From: Deltaproteobacteria bacterium
Lineage (GTDB): Bacteria > Desulfobacterota > Binatia > UBA9968
Reading direction: 5' to 3'
Assembly (NCBI GenBank): GCA_005879435.1
Contig: VBKX01000429.1
Span: 1-5,079 of the forward strand
DNA: 5,079 nt
The translations under genes were made by a program, and so were the position numbers. Positions 1-5,079 of this stretch are shown here, in pieces (position 1 is the first letter of the stretch; every line of letters begins with the position of its first letter). Below the pieces are notes generated by a model that was not told where the DNA came from, ran no database searches, and saw only the letters and a list, made by a program, of their open reading frames with translations.

Positions 1-1
1 C

Positions 2-610
2 GGCGGCGATCTTTCTCACGAACGTTTGCTTGAGGCCTACCGGGTGGGCATTTTCCCGTGGTATTCCGATGACCAACCGATCCTGTGGTGGTCACCGGAC
101 CCGCGCTTCGTGCTAGAGCTCAACGAATTCAAACCTTCGCGCAGCCTGCGTAGGACCTTGCGTCGCAATATTTTTCAAGTCACCTTCGACCGATATTTCG
201 AAGAAGTGATCACAGCCTGCGCCGCTGTTCCTCGCGAAGGGCAGAGCGGCACGTGGATCACTACGGAAATGCGCGATGCCTACATCGGTCTCTACGGTCT
301 TGGTTACGCACACTCGGTGGAAGCCTGGTATGCCAACAAGCTGGTGGGCGGCCTCTACGGTGTATCACTGGGAAAGGCTTTCTTCGGCGAGTCGATGTTC
401 CACTACAAGACGGATGCGTCAAAGGTCGCGCTGGCGGTGCTGGTGGAGAAACTGAAGAGCTGGGGCTTTCATTTTATCGACTCGCAGATGACCACGGACC
501 ATATGCAACGTCTTGGCGCTAAAGAAATGTCACGACGGATCTTTTTAAAAAAACTCCAATCGGCGTTGCGCCATTCGACCAAGCGCGGCAAGTGGCGTGT
601 GGATGACTAA
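2..610 (+). CDS. aat: Leucyl/phenylalanyl-tRNA--protein transferase, 5' end cut by window edge
   Basis: This enzyme moves Leu or Phe from charged tRNA onto the N-terminal Lys or Arg of proteins. That creates an N-degron which ClpS delivers to ClpAP; it acts in the cytoplasm. The visible 202 residues carry the family signatures in order: GGDLSHERLLEAY, GIFPWY, WWSPDPRFVL, the TWI...M..AY block followed by GYAHSVEAW, LVGGLYG, GESMF, the ASK helix, FIDSQM, and RLGA near the C-terminus. The Glu of GESMF and the Asp of FIDSQ match residues known to matter in the E. coli enzyme. The frame is open to the left edge, and codons 2-25 encode conserved family sequence. The TTG at 26 is therefore an internal Leu and the true start lies upstream; about 20-30 residues should be missing. 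The family HTEHL motif reads TTDHM here, a mild variation. The gene ends at TAA 608-610 and faces the minus-strand gene ending at 792. No clpS or clpA is visible. Confidence 0.95.
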   Translation, partial: GGDLSHERLLEAYRVGIFPWYSDDQPILWWSPDPRFVLELNEFKPSRSLRRTLRRNIFQVTFDRYFEEVITACAAVPREGQSGTWITTEMRDAYIGLYGLGYAHSVEAWYANKLVGGLYGVSLGKAFFGESMFHYKTDASKVALAVLVEKLKSWGFHFIDSQMTTDHMQRLGAKEMSRRIFLKKLQSALRHSTKRGKWRVDD

Positions 611-791
611 ACTCACCCGTCCATGTGCCAAAGCTTGCGGATCAGTTCGTTAGGGCGTCGCCGATGCGATGGCGGCAACCGCGATTATGCGCTCATCAGA
701 GCCGCGTCATGCCGGCCCAGGTTTCACGGCTGTTGGCGCGACGCAAGTCCGAAATATCCCACGAAATTGAGATCGGCCCCGTGAGATACCG
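611..791. other. Intergenic region between convergent genes, no feature seen
   Basis: These 181 nt separate the aat stop from the stop of the minus-strand membrane protein gene. I found no convincing hairpin with a T-run, tRNA or conserved short gene. A reading frame spans 625-909 on the plus strand, but its translation looks like antisense composition (many Arg, Ser and Ala, no domain) and it runs into the opposing gene, so I do not call it. Confidence 0.5.
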
Positions 792-1347
792 TCAGCTCGC
801 GTTTGCAACCGGTGTTTGCTCGGCTTCGTGGATCAGTGCATCAAGTGATTTTTCGGACGGAAATTCGATGACCAGCAGCGCGACGCTCAACGCGGAGAGC
901 CAATACTGATCTTGGACAAAGCGTCCAACGATCGCCAAAACCAATCCGTAGACCGCGATCGCTTCGACGATGGCGAAGATCACGACTTTGCGGGTGACGT
1001 AAGGTGACGTAAGTCGAAACCACGTAAGCGGCGCGTTCTTCATCAGCGCCCCTAAACTCTTCCAAAGCGCGAAATAGTTTCGTCGCCTTGGCGTCGCGGA
1101 CGATCGCATCAGGGGGCAAGTTTCGCCTGCGCCAGTAAACGTAATAACCCAGATCGACGAGGGTGAGGAGCCAAAACATGACCCTCGCCGGAGTGGCAAT
1201 CGAGGGATTGGTCCCGACGTTCGGGTTGGCTAAAACGCTGCGCGAAATCACTACGTAAATCGGAATCGAGATGACAAAGCAGCTCCACAGACTCACCGCC
1301 GCGCCGCGCTGGTCGAGCAGGATTGTTTTGAACTCAGGTCGGATCAT
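792..1347 (-). pseudogene. Four-helix membrane protein of unknown function, frameshifted by a 10-bp duplication
   Basis: Reading from ATG at 1347, the first frame gives two hydrophobic segments (residues about 17-38 and 56-72) and a charged soluble loop (about 73-110). It then turns into Arg-rich non-hydrophobic sequence and stops at 841. A second frame ending at TGA 792-794 picks up at once with two more hydrophobic segments and a charged tail ending EAEQTPVANAS. The switch falls exactly at a perfect tandem duplication of GGTGACGTAA (993-1012). Dropping one 10-bp copy joins the frames through STYVTRKVVIF and gives one 181-residue protein with membrane segments at about 17-38, 56-72, 118-138 and 145-160. 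I do not recognise the family; no catalytic motif stands out. The start has only a weak ribosome site. It is divergent from the deacylase gene. The duplication could be a real mutation, a reversible contingency locus or an assembly error. If it is real and fixed, only the first two helices are made in frame. Confidence 0.7.
993..1012. repeat. Perfect 10-bp tandem duplication causing a frameshift
   Basis: GGTGACGTAA occurs twice head to tail (993-1002 and 1003-1012) with no mismatch. The unit length is 3n+1, so the extra copy shifts the minus-strand reading frame. Open membrane-protein coding sequence continues on both sides, but in frames that differ by exactly this amount. This fits replication slippage or a misassembled duplicate. 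Confidence 0.85.
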
Positions 1348-1355
1348 GCACAGCT

Positions 1356-1396
1356 GAGCTCGATCTGTCTCGCGTTCGAGCTTCGATCTTGTCGCG
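1356..1396. repeat. Imperfect direct repeat, 22-nt period, in the divergent intergenic region
   Basis: Two 19-nt units, GAGCTCGATCTGTCTCGCG (1356-1374) and GAGCTTCGATCTTGTCGCG (1378-1396), match apart from one inserted T and compensating changes. The start-to-start distance is 22 nt, about two helical turns, which would put two bound protein units on the same face of the DNA. The second unit contains the candidate -35 box of the deacylase promoter. A regulator-binding role is inference; the repeat could also be chance or a decayed duplication. Confidence 0.4.
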
Positions 1397-1417
1397 TGGC
1401 TGATCGGGTGATATACG
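1389..1417 (+). promoter_or_regulatory. Candidate sigma70-type promoter for the deacylase gene
   Basis: TTGTCG (1389-1394, four of six matches to TTGACA) and TATACG (1412-1417, four of six matches to TATAAT) are separated by 17 nt. Transcription would start near 1424, giving a leader of about 24 nt before the ATG at 1448, with a good ribosome site in between. The spacing and position fit well, but both boxes are imperfect and the sigma-factor preference of this organism is unknown. Confidence 0.35.
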
Positions 1418-1435
1418 CACGGCTAACGGCGAAAT

Positions 1436-1442
1436 GGAGAGG
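1436..1442 (+). promoter_or_regulatory. Ribosome binding site of the deacylase gene
   Basis: GGAGAGG lies 5 nt upstream of ATG 1448 and fixes that start. The protein then begins MAEFDIVIHGGRLIDGTGNP, the normal amino end of this amidohydrolase family. Confidence 0.7.
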
Positions 1443-1447
1443 CGACT

Positions 1448-2896
1448 ATGGCTGAATTCGATATTGTGATTCACGGCGGCCGGTTGATCGACGGAACCGG
1501 CAATCCGTGGTTTTACGGCGACGTGGCAATCAAGGACGGCAAGATCGCGAGCATCGGCAAGATTAGTCCGGAATCCGGACAACGCGCCATTTCGGCAAAG
1601 GGTTACGTCGTTACGCCCGGCTTTATCGACATGCATACGCACAGTGATCAGCCGATCGTCGCCGACGGCAACGCCGAGAGCAAAGTGCGTCAAGGCGTAA
1701 CGCTGGATATTATCGGCGAGAGCCAGACCGTGGCGCCGCTCGAAGGCGCGATCTTGGAGGAGTACCAAGCCGAACATCGCAAGCGCAACGGCATCGAAAC
1801 CGATTGGAAAACTTTCACCGGTTACTTCAACACCGTGATGCGCGGCGGAATCTCGATCAACGTCGCTTCCGGCGTTTCGCCACAGCAGGTGAAGCGAGTC
1901 GTCTGCGGTTTCGAAGAGCGTCCGGCCAGCGGCGCCGAGCAGGAGAAGATGAATCGCCTCGTTGCCCAGGCGATGGAAGAAGGCGCGCTCGGTCTCACGG
2001 CCGCGTGGCACGCTAAAGGGCCGGAGAATCCCGGTGAAGTGGTGGAGATGGCGAAGGTGGCCAGGCGCTATGGCGGCTACTACGGGGTGCACGTCGGCAG
2101 CGAAGGCTTCGATATTTTTGAAGAGTTGGCCAAGACGTTGCGTATCGCGCGGGAGTCGCGGATTCCGATCCATGTTTATCATTTGAAAATGCGCGCCAAA
2201 GCCAACTGGGGGCGCGTGCGCGAAGTGGTTGAACAGATCGAAGAAGCGCGACGCGAAGGCTTGGATATCACCGCCAATCAATATCCTTATACGGCTATGC
2301 AGCATCCCTGGCGCCGTTTGTTCCCGCGCTGGGTGCAGGACGGCCCGGCGAACGAGACCATTTCGCAATTCAAGAGTCCGGCGTTCCGGGAGCGCGTCAT
2401 GAAAGATCCCGAGTTCAGCCAGTACGTCGACGAGCACGGCGGCTGGGAAGGCGTCGTCGCGGCGCGGTTAGATACCGCGTCACTTAAAAAGTTCGAAGGC
2501 ATGACCATCGCGGAGATCGCCAAGCTTCGCGAGGTGGATCCCGCAAGCGCTTGCTTCGATCTGATCTACGAGGAGGGCGCGTTCATTCACGGCGTGCATC
2601 ACACGATGAACGAAGACGATGTGGAAGCCGTTATGCGCGTGCCGTGGGTCTCGATCGGTTCCGATGGCAGCGCGCTCAATCAGAAATATCCCGGCAAGCC
2701 GCACCCGCGCAGCTTCGGCACCAACCCGAGAGTGCTGGGTAAATATACGCGGGAGGAAAAAGTACTTACACTCGAAGACGCCGTGCGCAAGATGACCTCG
2801 ATGCCGGCGCAAGTCTTGGGTCTCAAAGACCGGGGTTTGTTGCGCGAGGGTTATTGGGGAGACGAATCGATTACGTATTGGTCAACGGTTCTGTAG
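1448..2896 (+). CDS. N-acyl-D-amino-acid deacylase (D-aminoacylase), amidohydrolase superfamily, abnormal C-terminus
   Basis: The enzyme would hydrolyse N-acyl-D-amino acids to D-amino acid and carboxylate in the cytoplasm. The 482-residue product opens with the beta-strand segment typical of the family (residues 4-58, ending VTPGF). Metal-binding motifs follow: HTH (His63, His65), GES (Glu91), VHVG (His215), YHLK (His245) and GSDG (Asp406), plus the family block HGVHHTMNEDDV at 381-392. In the characterised Alcaligenes D-aminoacylase a Cys occupies the position of Glu91, so this may be a distinct subgroup with different metal or substrate use. Family members usually have about 530-580 residues. 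Here, after LLREGYWGD (464-472), the frame reads ten unrelated residues and stops, while the expected end is found in another frame at 2866-2970. The core barrel is complete, but closing strands of the beta-sandwich are lost, so activity is doubtful. Substrate is unproven; related amidohydrolases act on dipeptides or hydantoin-like compounds. Confidence 0.85.
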   Translation: MAEFDIVIHGGRLIDGTGNPWFYGDVAIKDGKIASIGKISPESGQRAISAKGYVVTPGFIDMHTHSDQPIVADGNAESKVRQGVTLDIIGESQTVAPLEGAILEEYQAEHRKRNGIETDWKTFTGYFNTVMRGGISINVASGVSPQQVKRVVCGFEERPASGAEQEKMNRLVAQAMEEGALGLTAAWHAKGPENPGEVVEMAKVARRYGGYYGVHVGSEGFDIFEELAKTLRIARESRIPIHVYHLKMRAKANWGRVREVVEQIEEARREGLDITANQYPYTAMQHPWRRLFPRWVQDGPANETISQFKSPAFRERVMKDPEFSQYVDEHGGWEGVVAARLDTASLKKFEGMTIAEIAKLREVDPASACFDLIYEEGAFIHGVHHTMNEDDVEAVMRVPWVSIGSDGSALNQKYPGKPHPRSFGTNPRVLGKYTREEKVLTLEDAVRKMTSMPAQVLGLKDRGLLREGYWGDESITYWSTVL

Positions 2897-2970
2897 TGAT
2901 CGACAATGGCCAGCACACCGGCGCGCGGCCGGGCAAAGTCGTATATGGGCCGGGATATGTGGGAAATTGA
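2866..2970 (+). pseudogene. Out-of-frame C-terminal tail of the D-aminoacylase
   Basis: Read from 2866, this frame gives IDYVLVNGSVVIDNGQHTG, then ARPGKVV and a short end before TGA at 2968-2970. This is the standard C-terminus of N-acyl-D-amino-acid deacylases (VLVNG...V..G.HTG..PG). It lies one frame away from the main 1448-2896 reading frame. The segment normally between GYWAD and this tail, roughly 22-25 residues with an FDP motif, is absent. A deletion of about 70-75 nt, of length 3n+1, with its junction near 2858-2866, explains both the missing segment and the frame change. No start codon or ribosome site suggests separate translation. Confidence 0.85.
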
Positions 2971-2995
2971 CAAAGTAAAAGACAAAAAGAAAAAT
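2967..2995 (+). promoter_or_regulatory. Candidate promoter in an AT-rich spacer
   Basis: A perfect TTGACA (2967-2972) overlaps the end of the deacylase tail. A weak AAAAAT (2990-2995, four of six matches to TATAAT) follows at 17 nt. The surrounding 2970-3010 is rich in A and T, unlike the GC-rich genes. It would transcribe the stub at 3044 and the 140-residue gene. The -10 box is poor, so this remains a suggestion. Confidence 0.35.
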
Positions 2996-3043
2996 TAATT
3001 ATCAATTTGGAACAAATCGACCGCAACCTGAGAAGGCGAGAGG

Positions 3044-3130
3044 ATGGATTTTGATCTGCTGATCAAGAATGGCCGGGTGGTTCACAGGGATAATAAGTAT
3101 TTGGGTTCGCATGGAAGAAAAACGCTTTGA
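3044..3130 (+). pseudogene. N-terminal stub of a second amidohydrolase, 28 codons
   Basis: ATG 3044 has a good ribosome site (AGAAGG 3031-3036, 7 nt spacing) and starts MDFDLLIKNGRVV. This is the typical first beta-strand of amidohydrolases of the D-aminoacylase type, where the next residues would be DGTG or DGSG. From residue 15 (about 3083) the sequence instead reads HRDNKYLGSHGRKTL and stops. No downstream metal-binding motifs occur in any frame. The stub therefore looks like the start of a tandem amidohydrolase gene whose remainder was replaced by unrelated DNA. Its TGA overlaps the TTG of the following gene, so translation of the stub could feed ribosomes into that gene, as a leader peptide would. 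Whether it is translated today is unknown. Confidence 0.55.
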
Positions 3131-3549
3131 ACGATTTCAATAACTCAGACGTGGAGATCGTTTGCCGAGAGTTGTTGAATTCGTTTCAGGGAGTCTTGTC
3201 ATGGAAGTGGGATCGACGCTTTGAAACCGTGTTGGCTGAGTTTGGCGTAGAAAGTAAAGAAAATATTCGCGCAACCTTGGAACGATCTCTTGGCAATATT
3301 TGGGACAGCTCGAACGTCGGCAACGCGCCCGATCGCGTGCGGACGATCGATAGCCACCTCGGCGGCCTTTGGCCGGGCCAGTTGCTCTTCACCTCGGATC
3401 TCGACCATGAGGCTTTGGTTTTTTGCACCTGGTGGCCATGGGGCGATGGGAAAGCGATCTCGATCCGCATCGGCCTATCCGACAACCAGGGCTCGGACTC
3501 AGAACGGGCCGAACAAATACAATCGTTCAAGAGCTGGTTCGGGATATAG
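3127..3549 (+). CDS. Hypothetical 140-residue protein
   Basis: I do not recognise this family. The predicted product is soluble, with no signal peptide or membrane helix. Residues about 8-60 look helical and charged; 75-117 look beta-rich and contain LGGLWPGQLLFTSDLDHEA, an aromatic WWPWGDGK segment and an alternating SIRIGL strand; the end is acidic then helical. The start is TTG 3127, the earliest start codon after in-frame stops at 3091-3096. GGAAGA (3113-3118) lies 8 nt upstream, and the preceding stub's TGA overlaps the start. GTG 3151 is an alternative. A third possibility is that the true N-terminus is MEEKRFERF, read from ATG 3111 in another frame, with a lost frame near 3140. The sensible amino acid composition and a defined core favour a real gene over a chance frame, but it could be a transferred or partial gene inserted after the amidohydrolase stub. 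Confidence 0.6.
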   Translation: MNDFNNSDVEIVCRELLNSFQGVLSWKWDRRFETVLAEFGVESKENIRATLERSLGNIWDSSNVGNAPDRVRTIDSHLGGLWPGQLLFTSDLDHEALVFCTWWPWGDGKAISIRIGLSDNQGSDSERAEQIQSFKSWFGI

Positions 3550-3710
3550 TTAAAACACATCTCTGCGTTTGCTCGGGGTATGGTTGCTGTTTGCGGAGCG
3601 ATTGCAACAAACCGCCTTCGGATCGATACGACGAAGGACGTATTGATCTGAAGCGCTGTTTCGGGTAGCGTTCCCGCGAACTCAAAACCCCTACCGAAGG
3701 AGGCAATCGT
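3550..3710 (+). promoter_or_regulatory. Spacer upstream of the dienelactone hydrolase gene, with its ribosome binding site
   Basis: These 161 nt separate the hypothetical gene from the hydrolase. A strong AAGGAGG (3697-3703) sits 7 nt before ATG 3711 and decides that start. I see only a weak promoter-like pair upstream (TTGCAA 3602-3607 and GATACG 3625-3630, 17 nt apart) and no clear terminator or operator, so independent transcription is plausible but unproven. Confidence 0.5.
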
Positions 3711-4628
3711 ATGGAAAGAAAAAAGGCCAGTGATTTTGATCCGCAACTGCTGGGTCTTTTTCACAGGTATGTCCATGGCGCTATCAACCGGCGCGAATTT
3801 TTAGACGGCGCGGCCAAATTCGCCGTCGGCGGCCTGACCGCGACGGCTTTGTGGGACATGCTTCGGCCCAATTATGCGCTGGCGCAGCAAGTGCCTAAGG
3901 ACGACAAGCGCATCAAGGCCGAGTACGCGATGTATCCCTCGCCTAAGGGCAATTCGTCGAATGGGCAGATGCGCGGCTTGCTCGCGCGTCCGGCAAGCGG
4001 TGACAAGTTTCCGGTTGTCGTGGTGGTTCACGAAAACCGCGGGCTCAATCCATATATAGAAGACGTGGTGCGGCGTTTGGCGGTCGCCGGCTTCATGGCG
4101 CTCGGACCGGACGCGATTTGGCCGTTGGGCGGCTATCCAAGCGTGGACAAGTATGGCGCTGAGGCCGATGAAAAAGCGCTGGCCATGCAAAAAGAGTTGG
4201 ACGGAGCAAAGATCCGCGAAGACTTCGTGGCCGGGGCGGAATTTCTGCTCAAGCACCCACAGTCCACCGGCAAGCTTGGCGCTGTGGGTTTCTGCTTCGG
4301 CGGTGGCGTGGTGAATCAGCTAGCCGTGCGCATGCCACAGCTTGCGGCCGGAGTGCCTTTCTATGGCGCGGCCCCTGCGGTAGCAGATGTGCCGAAGATC
4401 AAGGCTGCTCTGCTGCTTAATTTTGCCGAGCAGGATCCCAACATCCTCAAGGCATGGCCCGATTATGAAGCCGCCCTTAAGGCCAATAATGTTAAGTACG
4501 AGGCGTTCATATATCCCAAGACCTATCATGGTTTTCACAACGACACGACGCCGCGCTACGACGAAGCTGCCGCCAAGCTCGCTTGGCAACGCACCATTGA
4601 CCATTTCAACAAGACGTTGAAAGCGTAG
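3711..4628 (+). CDS. Dienelactone hydrolase family protein with Tat signal peptide
   Basis: This is a complete 305-residue alpha/beta hydrolase of the carboxymethylenebutenolidase type. The family opens dienelactones to maleylacetate in chloroaromatic degradation, though many members act on other esters or lactones. The amino end carries a long charged region, a twin-arginine motif NRREFL (26-31), a hydrophobic stretch (about 34-47) and a possible cleavage site ALA (56-58), so export in folded form to the periplasm is predicted. The catalytic domain shows VVVVHENRG (102-111, with Glu108), the nucleophile elbow GFCFGG with Cys195, AEQD with Asp242, and YHGFHND with His273. Thus the Cys-Asp-His triad and the accessory Glu are all present. 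Length is normal for the Tat-exported subgroup; cytoplasmic members are about 235 residues. It stands alone on its strand, facing a solute-binding protein gene. No aromatic ring-cleavage gene is visible, so the true substrate is open. Confidence 0.93.
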   Translation: MERKKASDFDPQLLGLFHRYVHGAINRREFLDGAAKFAVGGLTATALWDMLRPNYALAQQVPKDDKRIKAEYAMYPSPKGNSSNGQMRGLLARPASGDKFPVVVVVHENRGLNPYIEDVVRRLAVAGFMALGPDAIWPLGGYPSVDKYGAEADEKALAMQKELDGAKIREDFVAGAEFLLKHPQSTGKLGAVGFCFGGGVVNQLAVRMPQLAAGVPFYGAAPAVADVPKIKAALLLNFAEQDPNILKAWPDYEAALKANNVKYEAFIYPKTYHGFHNDTTPRYDEAAAKLAWQRTIDHFNKTLKA

Positions 4629-4679
4629 ATGCAGCTTGATCCGCAGAAGAGCTGTCAAAGCTGATGTGAATCAGGAAGA

Positions 4680-4717
4680 GACCCGACGGCGCGCATATTT
4701 ATGACGCGCCGCGGGTC
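4680..4717. terminator. Hairpin between convergent genes, possible bidirectional terminator
   Basis: GACCCG-A-CGGCGCG (4680-4693) pairs with CGCGCCGCGGGTC (4705-4717), a 13-bp GC-rich stem with one bulged A. The 11-nt AT-rich loop can close further through CAT and ATG. It lies midway between the hydrolase stop (4628) and the minus-strand stop (4732), the usual place for a shared terminator. Neither side has a proper T-run, so it may instead block exonucleases or act with Rho. Confidence 0.6.
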
Positions 4718-4731
4718 GATTCTGGACCGCG

Positions 4732-5079
4732 CTAACGGCCCAAAAACGTCTGGCCGAACTCTTTGCCGCTCTGATCGAGAATCGGCCCGATAAAGTCGAC
4801 ATCGATCAGGAGATATTCCTTTTCAACCAACTCGGCGAATCTTTGCTTGACGCCCTTGCGAGCGACGAAGCGACCGAAGGTCGTGATCATGCTTTGGCCT
4901 TCTTCGGACAGTGCCCAATCGACAAACAACGCGGCGGCGTAGGGATGCGGCGCGTGGCGCGCCAGCATGAGTTTGTTGGCCTGAGCAAAATAAGGATCGA
5001 GGATCATTTGATCGATCGGCGCGCCGCGAGCTTTCAAGTCCAGGACGGTGTGGCCTGAAAGCGTAATCGCTAAGGGCCT
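4732..5079 (-). CDS. ABC transporter extracellular solute-binding protein (family 1), C-terminal part only
   Basis: The frame is open to the right window edge (codon 5077-5079) and ends at TAG 4732-4734, giving the last 115 residues of a protein whose start lies outside. It would capture a ligand in the periplasm and hand it to an ABC permease. The sequence matches the closing part of Fbp/PotD-like family 1 binding proteins: a central strand (GAPIDQMILDPYFAQAN), a helix beginning HPYAAALFVDWALSEEGQ, the widespread 'A..F.dw.LS.EGQ' block, then a run through RFVARKG and a tail with FIGPILDQSGKEF. This block does not reveal the ligand (iron, polyamine, sugar or other). The TTG at 5035-5037 is internal, as conserved-looking sequence continues upstream of it. 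Permease and ATPase genes are not in view; in such operons they would usually lie beyond either end of this gene, and none follows within the window. Confidence 0.88.
   Translation of the reverse strand, partial: RPLAITLSGHTVLDLKARGAPIDQMILDPYFAQANKLMLARHAPHPYAAALFVDWALSEEGQSMITTFGRFVARKGVKQRFAELVEKEYLLIDVDFIGPILDQSGKEFGQTFLGR

Noticed and set aside
655..680. Short GC-rich inverted repeat (CGCC...GGCG) after aat as a terminator
   Set aside because: The stem is only about four pairs, with no T-run and no further pairing; it is not distinguishable from chance in this GC-rich DNA.
1334..2437. Long 367-codon reading frame antisense to the deacylase
   Set aside because: It is the shadow of a GC-rich gene with strong family motifs on the plus strand; its translation is rich in Arg, His and Ala, has no recognisable domain and no supported start.
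3655..3685. CGGG...CCCG hairpin upstream of the hydrolase as terminator or riboswitch
   Set aside because: The stem is too short and lacks conserved riboswitch elements or a T-run.
3186..3776. 196-codon minus-strand frame covering the hypothetical gene and the hydrolase start
   Set aside because: Composition (many Arg, Ser, Pro, Ile) and lack of a domain look like antisense. It overlaps the ribosome site and amino end of the well-supported hydrolase gene. The competing plus-strand frame has a more protein-like pattern.
3800..4660. Several frames antisense or out of frame within the hydrolase gene
   Set aside because: They overlap a complete gene with an intact catalytic triad and show no family likeness.
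4843..5058. 71-codon plus-strand frame at the right end
   Set aside because: It lies opposite the solute-binding protein, whose sequence clearly matches its family; no independent support.
1..5079. CRISPR arrays, tRNA or rRNA genes, transposase genes, phage or toxin-antitoxin genes
   Set aside because: I looked for regular spaced repeats, tRNA arm patterns, transposase motifs and small paired genes and saw none.

Overview
The window looks like chromosomal DNA from a GC-moderate, Gram-negative, environmental bacterium, probably an uncultured soil, sediment or groundwater lineage of the broad deltaproteobacteria/Binatota/Tectomicrobia type. This placement is an inference. It rests on the gene mix (amidohydrolase-type D-aminoacylase, Tat-dependent dienelactone hydrolase, family 1 solute-binding protein, Aat) and on codon use, not on any phylogenetic marker I could search.

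Layout, left to right. Positions 2-610 (+) hold most of aat, leucyl/phenylalanyl-tRNA--protein transferase, cut by the left edge. Positions 611-791 are non-coding. On the minus strand, 792-1347 encodes a four-helix membrane protein of unknown function. It is split into two frames by a perfect 10-bp tandem duplication at 993-1012; removing one copy restores a single 181-residue reading frame. A divergent intergenic region (1348-1447) holds a promoter-like sequence and an imperfect 22-nt-period direct repeat. Positions 1448-2896 (+) encode an N-acyl-D-amino-acid deacylase with an intact metal-binding core. Its C-terminus is abnormal: the expected last 34 residues lie in another frame at 2866-2970, which implies a small internal deletion. 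After an AT-rich promoter-like stretch comes a 28-codon stub (3044-3130) that begins like a second amidohydrolase and then diverges. Its stop codon overlaps the TTG start of an unrecognised 140-residue protein (3127-3549). Positions 3711-4628 encode a complete dienelactone hydrolase family protein with a Tat signal peptide. A hairpin at 4680-4717 separates it from the convergent C-terminal end of an ABC-transporter solute-binding protein (4732-5079, minus), cut by the right edge.

How the genes fit together. The deacylase, the exported hydrolase and the solute-binding protein fit a scavenging or catabolic lifestyle, but the sequence shows no common operon or regulator. The most notable feature is local gene decay: three coding sequences within about 2.3 kb (membrane protein, deacylase tail, second amidohydrolase head) are interrupted, each by a different kind of lesion. 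I saw no CRISPR array, RNA gene, insertion sequence, phage gene or defence system, and I do not think the window contains a new multi-gene system.
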